Below are positions 39,031 to 52,500 of a DNA stretch of 64,000 nt, one piece after another. The first letter of the stretch is position 1, and each line of letters starts with the position of its first letter. The notes below the pieces were generated by a model, which was given only the letters and a program-made list of their open reading frames with translations, made no database searches and was not told the origin of the DNA. The position numbers and the translations under genes are program-made. This stretch comes from Stercorarius parasiticus (lineage: Eukaryota > Chordata > Aves > Charadriiformes > Stercorariidae): assembly GCA_013396915.1 (NCBI GenBank), contig VWZL01005037.1, forward strand, positions 603,140 through 667,139, given 5' to 3'.

Positions 39031-39106
39031 CTGCCCTCTTTCAATGGGGGCAATACTGCCCCCATTCAGTTATTCAACTATTCAATGGGGAGCAATACTG
39101 CCCTCA
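39031..39106. repeat. imperfect local duplication containing a perfect GC-rich hairpin
   Basis: The unit CAATGGGGGCAATACTGCCC (39042-39061) recurs as CAATGGGGAGCAATACTGCCC (39083-39103), and CTGCCCTC also occurs at both ends of the block. In the left unit AATGGGGGCA (39043-39052) and TGCCCCCATT (39057-39066) are exact reverse complements around an ATAC loop. The right unit has lost the matching arm. Confidence 0.85.
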
Positions 39107-41364
39107 CTCTGCTTTGCCAATAGAAGAATTATGTAGTGTAACACAAATAAGTAGAATATGCGGTTAATAAGCCACTGAATCAACATAGCAGCTCGGTTCT
39201 CCTGGATTTAAACGGTTCTCCCCTTAAAAAAAACTCCAACAGAAAAGCAATCCCCCTGCCCCAGGGCCAAACCATTATTTTTTTTTCCATCAGCCTGCTG
39301 ATAAATAAAGGAGCATAATTATTCCTTAACACAATTTTTTGAAGACTGTAAATCTAACAAGAATTTCTTTAAAAAAGGCAATTTACAAGGTTTGCTTCCT
39401 TTTATATTGTTAGTCAGTGTTAACACTATCTAATTGTTTTAAACTGCCCAATTTGCTGTTTTTAACTCTCCTAGTTGCAAAGTGTCACTTTAATTACATT
39501 CAACACCAGAGTTATCTAAACAACAGTTTGTGACATTGCAAAGTATCAATAATTTTAGCAATATCAATTATTTTGAAAAAACATTAGATATTTCTCTGGA
39601 TTCCTGGTTATTTTAGAGAAACTATGATTTTGCAAGTGACATTCGCTTTGCTAATAATCACTTTGGAACATAGTCCGATGAATATTTGCATACAAACATA
39701 GTCATTCAGAAAGCACTATATAACCACATTAAACAACTCATCCAATTTGGATGGGCAAAGTTAATTTAAGCTAAGGAACATAAAGCACTTGTAAGTATCT
39801 AAAAGAGAGAATTGATCAGCAGACCCAAACACATTTCGCATTTATCAATAACACATTGCTTTCCGAGGTTGAATGTTCTGGAAATGGAGTAGTCATTTTA
39901 TTAATTAGATCCAGTTCCTCTTCACGGCCGTTGATGGTCCTTTACTTAGAAAGAGAGAACACTGGGTAGTTACAAAAGAAATTCATCACTCAAATGTCTC
40001 AATTTTATACGTAATCAATTACTCTGCCTACTTTTTTCCTTCAACCTACCAGTTAATCTTATTTATACTGTTCTAGTATTGTGCCTTGTTCTCAGATACT
40101 GCATGATCAGTTTTCAGCATATATTTACCAACAAAGCTTTCTTTAATCAAATTTTTCATGAGCACAGGTTCTCAGAAGATATTTTGAGTAATAAATGCTG
40201 TACTGCTAGTTAGATTAGTTTTGTACAGTGTGTAATAAACTGGGTTTATTGTGACTAGAAAAGCACTTTTACCATGATTTTCAGCTTGGATGTCTTATCT
40301 CATCCATCAAACTCTTGTCAACAAAAGAAGAGAAGAAAAAAGCATCAGAAAATCTTGAGGCATTTCCATTGTCACACATTTCTGCCAATCAAGGTAATCC
40401 TGTAGATAAGCTGGACAATAAGAATGGACAGAATTTCTTTGTTCAATACTAATATCCACATTTTAGACAGTGGGACCTCAACACAGATGATACCATGTTG
40501 ATCTTTGGTCCCAGTTCCCACGCAAACAACCTATTGTATCTAGCTTGTCTAGTTCTATTTTTTTCATAATTTGATCTATCTTTTAAACATCAGCATTCCA
40601 CATTAATACAATGAGCAGTGGGTGTGGAAACCAAATTTAGGACATTGCTGGTCCTATAACCATGTATGTCTGGTCAGCACAGTCCTTTAATTGTAAGGGA
40701 GAATACAGTCTGGTTTTATTGATTTAAATAAGAATAAACTTACAGTTTGCTTTCTCTTGTTGATAAGAACTATTTTTGCCTTGATTTCCCTATGGAGACA
40801 CTATTAAAAACATTTATGTGCCTTCGTGTACCCATCCACTCTAGACAATATGCAGTATCTCTGTTTTTAAAATGCCTAAGTCTCCATTTCGCTGAAGCCC
40901 TCTCTACAGTTAACACTAGTAAAATTAATTGAGATTCAGCAGTAACAAAAAAACTCTTTTCCATAAAGAGAAATGTATTTTTCTGTCATTTGCTAATACT
41001 AGCCTTTTGTAATCAGTGTGAATATTTTTTGGCATCCCAGTTCAAGTGTTGAATATGATTTCGACTTTGATACTCACTAGTAGTTTCAAGCATGTTAAAG
41101 TTTTTATAGATGGAGGAATGAGAACTAAAGAAGCTATCAAGTTAGAAACAAAGTAAGTAGCAAAGACAAATCCTCTGTCTCTTAGGTGCTTTTCTTCTGC
41201 TATACAGCTTACAGGTTTGCTCAAGTTAGAAAACTGATGTAAACTTGCCTGGACAAGGAGATATCTGTATAACAATCACTTCTTGTAGCATCTATTCACA
41301 AGTTTTGAACAGAGGATCTTCCTTTTTTAACGGATGTTTCACTAAAAATGTATTAGATCTATTA
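39107..41364. other. non-coding, nothing recognised
   Basis: AT-rich, unique-looking sequence with no supported gene. Part of it (about 39400-39720) could be conserved non-coding DNA, but only a genome comparison could show this. Confidence 0.5.
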
Positions 41365-41410
41365 TATTTACAGAAAAACTTCAGTATTTACAGAAAAACG
41401 TCAATATTTA
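41365..41410. repeat. 20-bp tandem repeat, about 2.3 copies
   Basis: TATTTACAGAAAAACTTCAG at 41365-41384 is followed by a copy with two changes at 41385-41404 and the start of a third. A looser relative (AATATTTACA) follows near 41417. Confidence 0.85.
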
Positions 41411-42659
41411 AAAATCAATATTTACAACAGTTTTAATATTTATGGTACCAAGATTTTGTGAGCTGAGGTCCAACAATTTAAATTATATTTAATCTTGGAA
41501 TTTTAAATGTATAGGAAGATTGGTAGTGAGTTTTTCTTTATGCATAGTTCCAAGTACAAAATTGATGTGAAATCAGTGTGATGATTGACATTTGCTGTAA
41601 ATTTGCTTGACAGCATTTAGCTATCTTTCATCTTATTTGGGTGTTAAATCCAAAAACAAGTCTGAAAACCATGCAGAGGCTATTATATGGTGACTACTTC
41701 TTCTGCCAGTGGAGAAATATTAAATGGGAAAAAAAAGTACAAAAATAAAATCAATAAAATTGTTTTGCAACATACTAAAATTAAATCATCCTAATTTTCT
41801 CTCCTAGGCCATTTCTGAATGCAATATAATTAACAAATGACAGGTCATGAAATTTCATAAACTGCTTTGATTTCATTCCGTGTGGTTGTTGGTTAGAATC
41901 CATAAACCCAAATCAAGAAGCACCATCATCTTTGTTAACAGTCTCAGCAAAGATAATTTCTAGGTAATGTCTTAAATCAGATTGAGACACTACAAAGTAC
42001 TTTTCTTTTTCTTGTCCTGCAATTGTTTTGTAGCGAAACAAAGATCTTTCTCTTCAGATATCAATATAGTTTCTCTCAGGATGATTACATTTTATTAAAA
42101 AGAAATTAAAATAAAAACCAGCAAACTGCGTGTTTAATGAAGTAGGGAATAAATGATTTAATGATGATTTACATTTCTCATGTACATTTTAGCTAGAATA
42201 ATCCCAAAGTACTTTAAACTAAGTTTTTTAACATACTGGGATTTGCACACTAATGCATTGATTACGATTCCATAACTGAAGGCTTTTTATCCTCTTCTTT
42301 ATGTATTAATTATACTGTGTGCTATCCCTAATCTTACAGAATTTATTCTTAGTCTAGAGAATGAGACAATGTATTTAAAATGGATTTTTCTGAACATTTT
42401 TGTGAAGCTCAGCCTTTTCCAATACTGTCATTAATAGATTGCTTTTAAAAATTTCAATTAAACTAAGCTATTAAAGTGAGTATTGCTTAGTTTGTTATGC
42501 TTTTGTTTTGACAGGACAGTTCTTCAAGGCATTTTTAAGAGGCTGACCTTGTGACATCAGAAGGTGCTTTTCCACTCTAATTTCATGCTGCAATATTAGA
42601 GCTTGGACTGAGTCAATGTGGGGAAGATTTCTTATTGTTTGAGTACAACAATTAAAAAA
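41411..42659. other. non-coding, nothing recognised
   Basis: AT-rich. No gene or identifiable repeat. Confidence 0.5.
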
Positions 42660-43570
42660 ACATTTACCATTAGGAAGTTTTTCCTAACATCTAACTTAAA
42701 TGTACTTTGCTGTGGTTCAAGTCCATTGCTTTCCATTTTATTCACTAGAATTGGAACCATTTATTCTGTTTTTCTGTGCAGTGGCTTTTTCTGTGCCCGA
42801 GGGCCATTACGTACATCCTTTAAGCAAGTTATTTCAGCTATTCATAAGGACTCTGGCTTTCTTCTTTCTCTCCTCTGCAGTTTCTTCAACTGGTCCACAT
42901 AGTACTCCAGCTGAGACTATCCTGTTTCTGAGTACAGCTGGAGGATTACCTTGAGCATCCTACAGGTAATGCTCCGGTTAACAACTGTGCTGAGAACTTT
43001 GTTGATTGATTTGGCTTGGTTTGGTTCAGTAGAACCATCTGTTAAAATCTCTTCCTGGTTCCAACAGGCTGTAAGAATTAGAGGCAAGAGGCATAGAAAA
43101 TGGACAATGGAAAGAGGAAACACCATGTGAAAAATAAAAAGTCAAACTTGCTTTAAAAGAAGGCAAGCAAGCTGCCCACCGCTTCTCAGTAGCAACTCAT
43201 ATTAATTTGGCATTTCCTCCTATTTTTGAATCCCAAGTATGAGATAAAATTTTTGATAATGGCACGATATTGTGTCTGATGTTCTAGGAGTCATAAATCA
43301 TAAACTTCAGTGTTTTTTCTGCATAATTTTTTTGTAATTCATTGTTCTTCGTTCCTGCCCAAGTTCACAGTGTTGCACCTGTCCCTATTGCTCTTCTGTC
43401 TCATTTCTTTCAGACCATTTTTCCAACTTGTCCACATCATTTTGAATTTTAAACCTCATATATTTTAATTCCCTTCAACACCATTAGGTAGCTGCTATCT
43501 GCAAATTTAATAAATATGTTTGCTATTCTATCTCCTTTGTTCCAAATGAAAACATTGAACAAAACTAGAT
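42660..43570 (-). mobile_element. ancient CR1 LINE, sauropsid type, heavily degraded
   Basis: Several blocks match, in order, the antisense strand of the old CR1 type I recall from turtles and birds. These are TTAGGAAGTTTTTCCTAACA, GTTCAAGTCCATTGCTTTCC, GTACTCCAGCTGAGACTATC with GAGTACAGCTGGAGGATTAC (about 42900-42950), then TTTCAGACCATTTTTCCAAC with TCCACATCATTTTGAATTTT (about 43409-43450), and TATCTGCAAATTTAATAAAT (about 43496-43515). The last block ends near AACATTGAACAAAACTAGAT. The middle (about 42990-43360) is not recognisable and may contain an insertion. The short plus-strand open frames over it are shadows. It is clearly older than the CR1 copies at 56-59 kb. Confidence 0.65.
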
Positions 43571-46500
43571 ATCCACTTTGCAAGTGAACCATTGATAACA
43601 GGACTACAATACAGTTTTCCAGTCCTACAATAGTGAATGAAAACACATGAAAACCGATTCATTTAACCACAGTCACTCTGTTTGCAAAGTGCATGTTTGG
43701 CAAAACCCGATTGCCGATTTCCTAGGTTTTTAACCAAATCTGTGGTGCATAGGTAAACCTGATTCTTATACAATATACTAATGTTTTATTTCAGCATAAA
43801 GGAATAGGTTTCATTTTTTACATAACAGTACAATAGCTTTTATTGTAAAACAATATGGCTGTTTGCCAACAGTGAATCAGCTCTGTATAGACATTTAGGA
43901 ATGGGAGACGAAACAAAAAAAATAAAATCTTTATTTTGCTCGTATCAGTAGGAGATTCTAGTACATAGAATGCTGTTGCCTTAAGTGATATTGACAAATT
44001 TGTTCTATTCTTCCTCTATATTTTTCACATATTTATGCTCTACATGGTGTATTCTCTGCCTATTCAACCCATACAGATGCAACACAAACTACATTCTTGT
44101 GGAAGAAGGATGCAAGATTTGGCGGCTGAAAATGAGTTAAAGTAAGAAGACAAGAATATTGTGATAATGTCAGTCAAAATACCTTAATACATCTTTTATG
44201 AACAATAACATTTATCCACCATCTCTGAGCTTCACTCCCTTTAGAAAAATTCTATTTTTGATTGAGAAAATAACTTCAATAAGAATTATCATTGATTAGT
44301 TGAAAAATAATTACCTGTCATCCATAAATGCACATACTTAGCCCAATTAATATTATTTGAACTTGAACCAATGATGCAATGATTTTGTTTGGTTTTCATT
44401 ACTGACATTCCTTTTGACTGTCTTTTTAGTTGAATAATTCATTGTATATGACATTCCAATTAGTAAACAATAAATTCAGTCCAAGGCAGAAAAGTAAATT
44501 ACATTTTCTGTACCATTCACTTCTCTTTGCAAACAGGCAATAAGTCATCACTTAAGACACCGCTCTGGAAAAGACGCTACAGGATGATGGATCACATAGT
44601 TAATCTGAATGAGCAAATTGCAGTCACTTTTTTAATACATGGAACCCAACTTTGTTCTAAAGCCACGCTTTTGAATTAGTGACTCAGAGAATAAATGAAA
44701 ATGCATAAAGACCTTTTACAAAGAATTGTTTTTCTAAATTCGCTGAAAACACACACACAATTGTTTATCATCATTTAACTGAATTATGCAGGAATTTATA
44801 TCTGAGAAGCTGGCTAGATAAACAGATCACAAATCAAAGTCAGTATGTTTTAAGTATTAAAATAGTTTGCAGCTTTCCCAGATTGTTCTATACCTTTTCA
44901 AAAACTTTCTGGATGCGATACCAAGTTATTTCACTTCCTAAAACAGCCTGGGTTCTATCATTGGTTTAATTTGGAAGTGTAATTTTTATCAAAATACTAC
45001 GTTTCAGACTAGGACCATGTACTAAAAAAAGGCATTCATCTAAGCTGCCTCTAGCTATTGCAGTTGCAAATAGCATAATTATCTGTCACATTTCAGCGTG
45101 TTCGTAATGATAAGACTGATCCAAATGGGAAATAATGCACTACCTGGTTGTCTTTCCAAAGGAGGAACAATGAAGAAACAGAATGGACCACGCACAAGGA
45201 AGGGATCCCACTACCCTCACACATGAATGACATTTCTGCCTTCAAGCTCTTTCCTACTGCTCCTCGTTCCTCCAAACCTACCCATCTATAGTTCCATTTT
45301 ATTTCATCATTTCACTGCCAGGTAAGCCTTAGGGGAAATAATTGCTGCCTTTTATCCTGCGCTCTCTTTGCAGTGTCCTCCCCATCTTTGAATATCAGGA
45401 GGGACAGCATTGAAAACACAGGATAAGACAAACTCCCTTCATTTACCTTGAGAAAGCTTGTCTTCAGCCATCAGATACAGACTGCTGTGGATGATATTGT
45501 TCTGACAACTTGAAACATTGACCTGTGTTTCTATAGTCAAAACAATTTGGAAAACTAAAATCAAGTTTTCTGTAGTTCAGTGTAATAAAGATGCCTACAC
45601 ATTTCAGGTGGCTTCTTACTATTTTACCACCTTTAAAAAAAAATAAAATATTTTTCTTTGTATAGGTGGATATATTATATCCAACTTATATTTGGACCTT
45701 TGCAAGTAAATTAATTGTTCTTAATTTTGGGTGAGAAACTGTATATCTGGATATGGACAGGACCCAAGGTGGCTAGGAAGGCTTGAACTGCCGTATCACA
45801 TGCCATAGCTGCAGTATCCCTCTGCCAGCCAAAGCAATGCTTCATGGTCACACCAGGCTCTGCAACTTGAAGTAACTCCTTGATAGCACAGATTTAAAAG
45901 GCCTGACACATATGATTTTAAGACCACTGATAATTTGCTCTCCTCATTCATTTCCATTTTATTTAATGCAAGGTGGATTTGTATCAGTCTTTTTTAGAGA
46001 AAATGTACAGAAAATGGCTGGAAAGTGGCAATTCCAACCCTGCTCTGCACAGGAGTCAGAGGTACTGGACAGAAAAAGCTAGCCAATATGGGGGACAATG
46101 CTTTCCCCACTGATGCCAGCGTTTCTGGCCAAGCTGGCACCTAGTGAAGAGATGATTTCTTACTATTACCATGGCACTAGGAAATGCCACCTTCTATTAA
46201 GAAATTCATTTTACTTTATTTGAATTTAAACATCACTTTTCCAGGAAGTTCCATGTTGTTAGAGGCCTCGAAAGATTTAATTTGACCAAGCAAAAAGAAA
46301 AGAGACCCAAGTGAAATTTTTTCAGTGCTAATTTGGAATTAAAAGGTAGAAGTTATCTCCTACACAGTCATGGCTGTGCCCTGAGTGTATTCCTTGCTCT
46401 TTCCTACTCTGTTCCCTACTGAAGAGGATGGAAACGATGCAGTTGGGAATTTAATAAAATAAAAGATAAGGAATACGTACAAATTGATAGCCTCCTTAGT

Positions 46501-49500
46501 TAAACTTTATATGAACTAATTTTATTTAAAAGTTGCCTTTTCATTTGTTTTTTCACATCATTTATTTTGGCATTCTAGCAAACCTCTTTTTAATGCAAAT
46601 TAGGTGAAAAATGCTTTCTGCTTTAACATTAAATCCCTTGACTCTGCTCATCTTCATCATGACTTTATCCTGTTAAAAAGTGCTCTGCACACTACATTAT
46701 TGCTTAATTATCCTGCATTGCGTTTTCCTTGACAATCAAAAACTCAAAACTGCTGACATTAACTTACGAATAAACACAAAACCTCTTCTGCCCATTATGG
46801 GTGGAACAAAATTAAAATTATCTGGGCAGTATTTGTTGGATATTGTGGTCATATTTTAGTACTTGAAAAAAAACCCCAACTTTAAAGGTTAGTCGCATCT
46901 TATTCTTACACTTTGCAGAAAAAAAGCTACATAGGACATCTCCAAATATGGGACCCAAAAGTAACTGTGGGTCCAGCTGAAGCCACTCAATTACTGTCAA
47001 TAATAAATGCCTAAAAATCAAGCCCCTCAAGAAGCACACTAATCCTTTAAAATACAAAATATTGCTAATTTTTAAGTATTAGAGGACAGACCTGTAATAT
47101 AAAAATCTATATTTCCTTAAAAAATGATACGTTTATGTATATTTATCTATAGGTGTTTCTGACAAGAACAAAATAAATATTTAAAGTGTCTCAATTTATT
47201 AAAGTGTTGTACCCTTAATAAATATTCATTTATTTTATGATCAAACATAAGTCTGAGCTATGCTACTCACCTAAAAATAAGTTTGTTTAGTCATGATTTT
47301 CAAATTTTGACAGTCATAAAAAAGTGGATCATTCACAAGTAATCTTGGTTAAAACTCAACTTCCTAAAACTGTCCATTTACAGGTCCAAAGGACATAATA
47401 TACTTCATATATGGATAATAAAGATTTTATTATGCAAGTGTCTGTTTATTTATCAGCAGGCTGAAAATATGGATCACAATAGTCATACAAAATATAAAAA
47501 AACTCTCAGATGAATTTTGATTGTCGCTGTATCCTGCTGTTTTCACTTTCATAACTTAATTTCAACAATAACAAAAATAAGTTGGACCTTTACCATGATT
47601 AAATGTGTTAATAAAGTAGTGATCATAAAAAAGAACATCCATGCTTCCTCTGCCCTTCAAATTAAAATTAATAATAATTTGTTTTGTGGCTAAATCAGTT
47701 GAATCTGTGGCAGTCTAATAGAGTTGCTGCAGAATGACCACAAGCATTAATCATATGCTTTACTCCAGTTAAATGTTAGGAACACTGTTTAGAGATCAGA
47801 AATGAACACATACTGTGCAGTGTTGTACAGTCTGTAAGAATTAATCCTTTCCTTTTTTTTTTCAATCGAGCACTTGCAAATGCTGCTGATACATTACACA
47901 ATAATACGGGAATTTTGAAATGATAGATTTTGTCATTGAGGTACTTTTGCTATTTGCACCTAATTAATTAGTAATAGATGTGGAAGCAGCATTCTGACCC
48001 AGTTATAAATCTCTGTGGGTACACGTATATTTATAGAACTCCTCTTTGGACTAGATCATTAGACAGTGCGTAATAAATGAACTTTAAATGATTTAGCGGT
48101 GTTGGTTTCTTGTCAACTTTCACAAACACCCTGCTGAGCAGAAATATTTATAACACGAGCACCAAAAGTTAAGTACAACTATCCTATAACATGTCCTGGT
48201 TTTAAATTTTACACACCTTATTGACTTTTTGAACTTGCAGCTCAATATGCTATCTAGTGAACTTTTACCTGTGATGAGACCACTATTGATCCACACAACA
48301 TCTAAAGCTGTTCTGATCTTTAGAAAGTCTTTTTTTGTATTTACTTTTCCTTCTTTAATACATATTAAATCCTTTCGTATTGTCTGATGCGCTAAACTCA
48401 CCTAACTATAACACCAGTCTTAGGATGGATAATGCTTTTCAGCTATACTAACTGTCTAAATTTATGAGCACAGCTGGTGTTCCTCCCTTACTGCTTTAAA
48501 GTGCTTTCTTGTGGATTTTTCTCTGATAATATCTCATCCTTACGTATCAGAAAGAAACCTGAACATTAATCACAAGAATACAGAGAAAGGTGCCTCTGTG
48601 TTAGAAGCCTATGATTTTTTACAAAGGTAAGTCTTTTCAGCTGAATTGTGTATGTACATACATAACTATACAATATTCTCTCGCGAACACCTGCAAACAG
48701 TTGAGTTTAATTAAACTGCAGCTGTTGCTGACTGAGAACAGAGATTTACCAACAAATATGCTAACTTTATATTGTCTTTCACTGTGCATTTTTTTTACTC
48801 CCAATTATCTGTTAACATTTTTTTTTAATGGTAGAAACATTTTGAAATAGTAGCTGTGTAATTAAGGACTAAAAATCAAAGTGCTGTCTAAAGCGGTGGG
48901 CATGCAATGCAAGTAATGCTGCTCCCTAGATGAAGACCTTAGAGAGTAATGTATATGCAAATAATATCAGTTTACTGAGCACCTTGAAAGCCAAATTGCT
49001 CATCAGTAGACATTTGGGAAAACGAAGAATATTTATAGATAAAGTAATGCAAGCCCCTGAGTTATATGCCATCTTGCAATAGGATAAACTAGCAATTAGG
49101 CCATTTCCTAATAAGACGAAGGAAAAAAAAAAAAAGAAATAAAACTAAGAATAGAAATAGACAATACCAACGCTAGAGAGAAAATGTAGCAGAAATTTAT
49201 TCACATTTATATTGTGCAAATAATAATTTAAAGCCAACTTGTCTGTATTGACAGTCAAGGACCACCAGCAGCCAAGGAAATTTAAAGGCACTTCCAGCCA
49301 TTCACAGTCTACAGTGACTTTTCTGGGAAGCCTCATTGCTGATAAACTAAGCAAAAGAAAATTTCCCATCAGCTGTTCCATTTAATTGCTAGTAATCAAA
49401 AGCTATCTTATACCTCATATTTCCAAATTATCTCACTCTGAAATCACCACATTGGTGCACTGGGTGGGAAATGATACCTTAAGCAGCCCAGACCCTTATA

Positions 49501-52500
49501 GTAATCAATTTTGATCAATTATGATTCTTCAAACATTGAGTAGAAACATACACGGTGGAGATGTATAATGTCCAAAACAAACAGAACCTGCTAATACATG
49601 AGCTCAACGAATTATGAAGTGAGAAGCTACACAGTAACTGAGAAGTCCTGCAACTTAGAATCTCAGAAATTAATTTTGATTTTTTAATAGGAAACTCTGT
49701 TTACCTTTCAATAGATGCAGATATATAACAACCTGACACATGTAAAAATATTACTACTTTAAGAGATTCATATAATAACACATTTTTTTAAAAAACAGTA
49801 TGATTTAGAGCAAAACCATGTAATTAAGTTTCTCACTATCTTTTAGCTATCAGACTTATTTGTCAGTAGATCAAATGAGAAAATAAAGAAATATTTTATA
49901 TTCACCTATTTTTGTGGTAGGCTCTCTCTTGTGATTTTATAAAATGTACTACTTCTTCACTGACATATCTATAAAAGTTAGCTGTATAATTGATACCTTC
50001 CAATGAGTCCTCCATATCAAGTCCTACCATCTACTATGAGTTGTATTTTCATCAAACTAGGTATGTGCCTCTCTGGTACAGAGGTAGAAGAACAAGTTTG
50101 TAATTAGCATTGGATAAAAGGAGCCCATTATAGAACTCAGTGATAGATCAGCATAATCTTATATCTGAAACAATATTTATGACTGCTGTAAGAGCTGCTG
50201 GTTAACATAAATTAATGTTTTTTTGTTTCTTCCAGCATTCTGTCAGAAGCAGGAGTCAGACCCACAGGCCCTTTGAGGAAGAACATGGGAACTCAAATGC
50301 CAGAGCAGAGTTTCCTAATCCCCGTAACAACACCTTTGCTCTCTCCCCTGAAATGAGGCAGGAGCATAGATGAAATTCAGCCAGTGTGACTGAGCATAAA
50401 ATTGTTGCCAGTGATCTTCATACGCAAAACACCCTATTTCTATACTTGCCATTGCCTGAAGAGTTTCAAAATCATGCTTCTGTCTCTCTGGGGAGTGCCA
50501 TCACCACTGGATTGCAGGCAGGCGCTGGACAGATGTATTTAGCTGCCATCTGCCTGCACCACTCTGTGCAAGGGATTTTGAGATCTGCTGCTTCGCAGGC
50601 AGGGAGAGACGGTCTAATTTAGGAACTACATCACTCACCTGGAGGGGTTCTGGTCCCAGAGCTGTAATGTGAAATATATAATCAGTGCAATTAAGGCACA
50701 GTCCCCAAGAAAGGACAGAGGAAAATTTAACCTTCATCACAGTGAGAAAGGAACTAAACAAGATTCTTCTCTGTGGTCAGTGCCAGCCTGCAGGACGGGG
50801 CTACTTCATGCTCGAGCAGGGTTCAGCACTGGGCACGAGCCGCAGAATGAACAGTGCAATTCTGAAAACATGAAGGAACCACAAAAAAACCTACAAAACC
50901 AGAAAATTTGTATCCAGGAACCTTCAATAATGCAAACAGAAGCATCTGGAGGACTTTAAATGTGAACTAATTATGACTTCCTAGTGCCTTCCTCTTCATC
51001 CTGGATGTCCATGCTGGACTGAAATCCCATTTTAATGCATCTACATGTCTTTTTGGAGGTGGTCCTAACTGTACTTGATACTTTATAGTTTGAACACTTG
51101 CTTCTTTTCATATCATAGATTTACAATTAACTAAAACATTAATATTATAGTTAACTTAGATATTCTAAAATACCCAGAAATTTAAAGATTTAGATATACA
51201 GCTACATTTCTATTACTTTGCTTTCCGATTTATCTAGCTGTCTAAGCACCCAACTGCCTTTAAGCACAGACTTCCCTTCTATGCTGTACAGCCAACTGCT
51301 CAAGTCTCACTGAAGCCGGTAGAAGATCTGCACATGGCTAGATACTTTGTGGAACAGGTTTGAGATTATACGCTTCCTTCAATGCTTCGCAAATTTAGGG
51401 ACTCAAAATAATTATTGCCTTCATGTTCAGAGTAGCAGTGCTTGCTATGCTCAAGGGGGTGAGACCTCACTGTTCCTACAAGCACTTTGTCCTTTGAGGC
51501 TTTCTCCTGCACTTGTCAGTGATTTAGCTTTCTAGTGCAATGTGCTGAAGCACATTCTGCAGTTCTTATTAGAATCCCCTTTCCCCTTATCTCAGGGATG
51601 AACTCTCAAAGGAAAGATTTTTTTTTAGCCTAAATACTCCAGATCAGGACTCTTCACTTTGCTTAAGCTTGATATGAACAGAAAAAAAAGAATTAAATTG
51701 GCTCCCACATAATGAGCCTGTTCCTTGGCATATTGAGCCATCATACCGAGGTTTTTATGTGTGTTAATCCAACACACTTTTTAGATGAAGTAATCTTTTA
51801 TTTGCAAATTGTATTAACCAAATACTTTAATAAGGGTAGACCATGAAATAACATTAGAAAATAAATTGGCTGGTCATTCTCAGCTTTTGACACCTGGTTT
51901 TACCCTTTCCTTCTTTGATCTATTATAATTTACCTAATAAGCCAAGCTCACAGAGTATTTTTTTCAGAAACACTAGACATTTCAAGTTTTACATATTTTA
52001 CATCTAGCTTTTGCTAGCTAGGGAGCTCATTAGCAGTTATTTCTTGTGGTGAATAAAATGCCACCTGAGAGTATAAGAACTCCCTAATTCACAAGTTCAC
52101 ATTCTTTTAAGAGGTCGCTTAACCTTTAAGTCAACTGCAGCATATTAAAATTAAGCTGTTTTCAGCAGATAACAGATTATTCAGTTGTATCGGAATTTCC
52201 AGGTTATGCAGTTGCGTTGGAATGTAACTGTTTAAAATATTGCCAGGCATGAAATTCCAATAGTTAAAAGTCTGTGCAAATGCTTCAAAACATAAGGGTT
52301 AAATTTGTTTTGAATGAGATGCAATCTTTGAAGGGAAATACCTCATCATTGTTTTGACTACTGTAATGCAAATAATCAGCATAATATCTGGAATTAATAA
52401 TAGTATCCCAGACAGCAAAAGAAATGAGCAGGAATTTCTTTTGTTTTTAAATTCACAAATGTAATTTGTGGAAGGTGGCAGACTGACAAGCCTGGGAACG

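Noticed and set aside
42618..42954. Plus-strand frames of 94 and 84 codons
   Set aside because: Antisense to an ancient CR1 relic.
12160..52380. Octamer-like words (ATGCAAAT or ATTTGCAT) at several places
   Set aside because: I noticed about five, close to what I roughly expect by chance for both strands at this base composition, so they are not evidence of enhancers.
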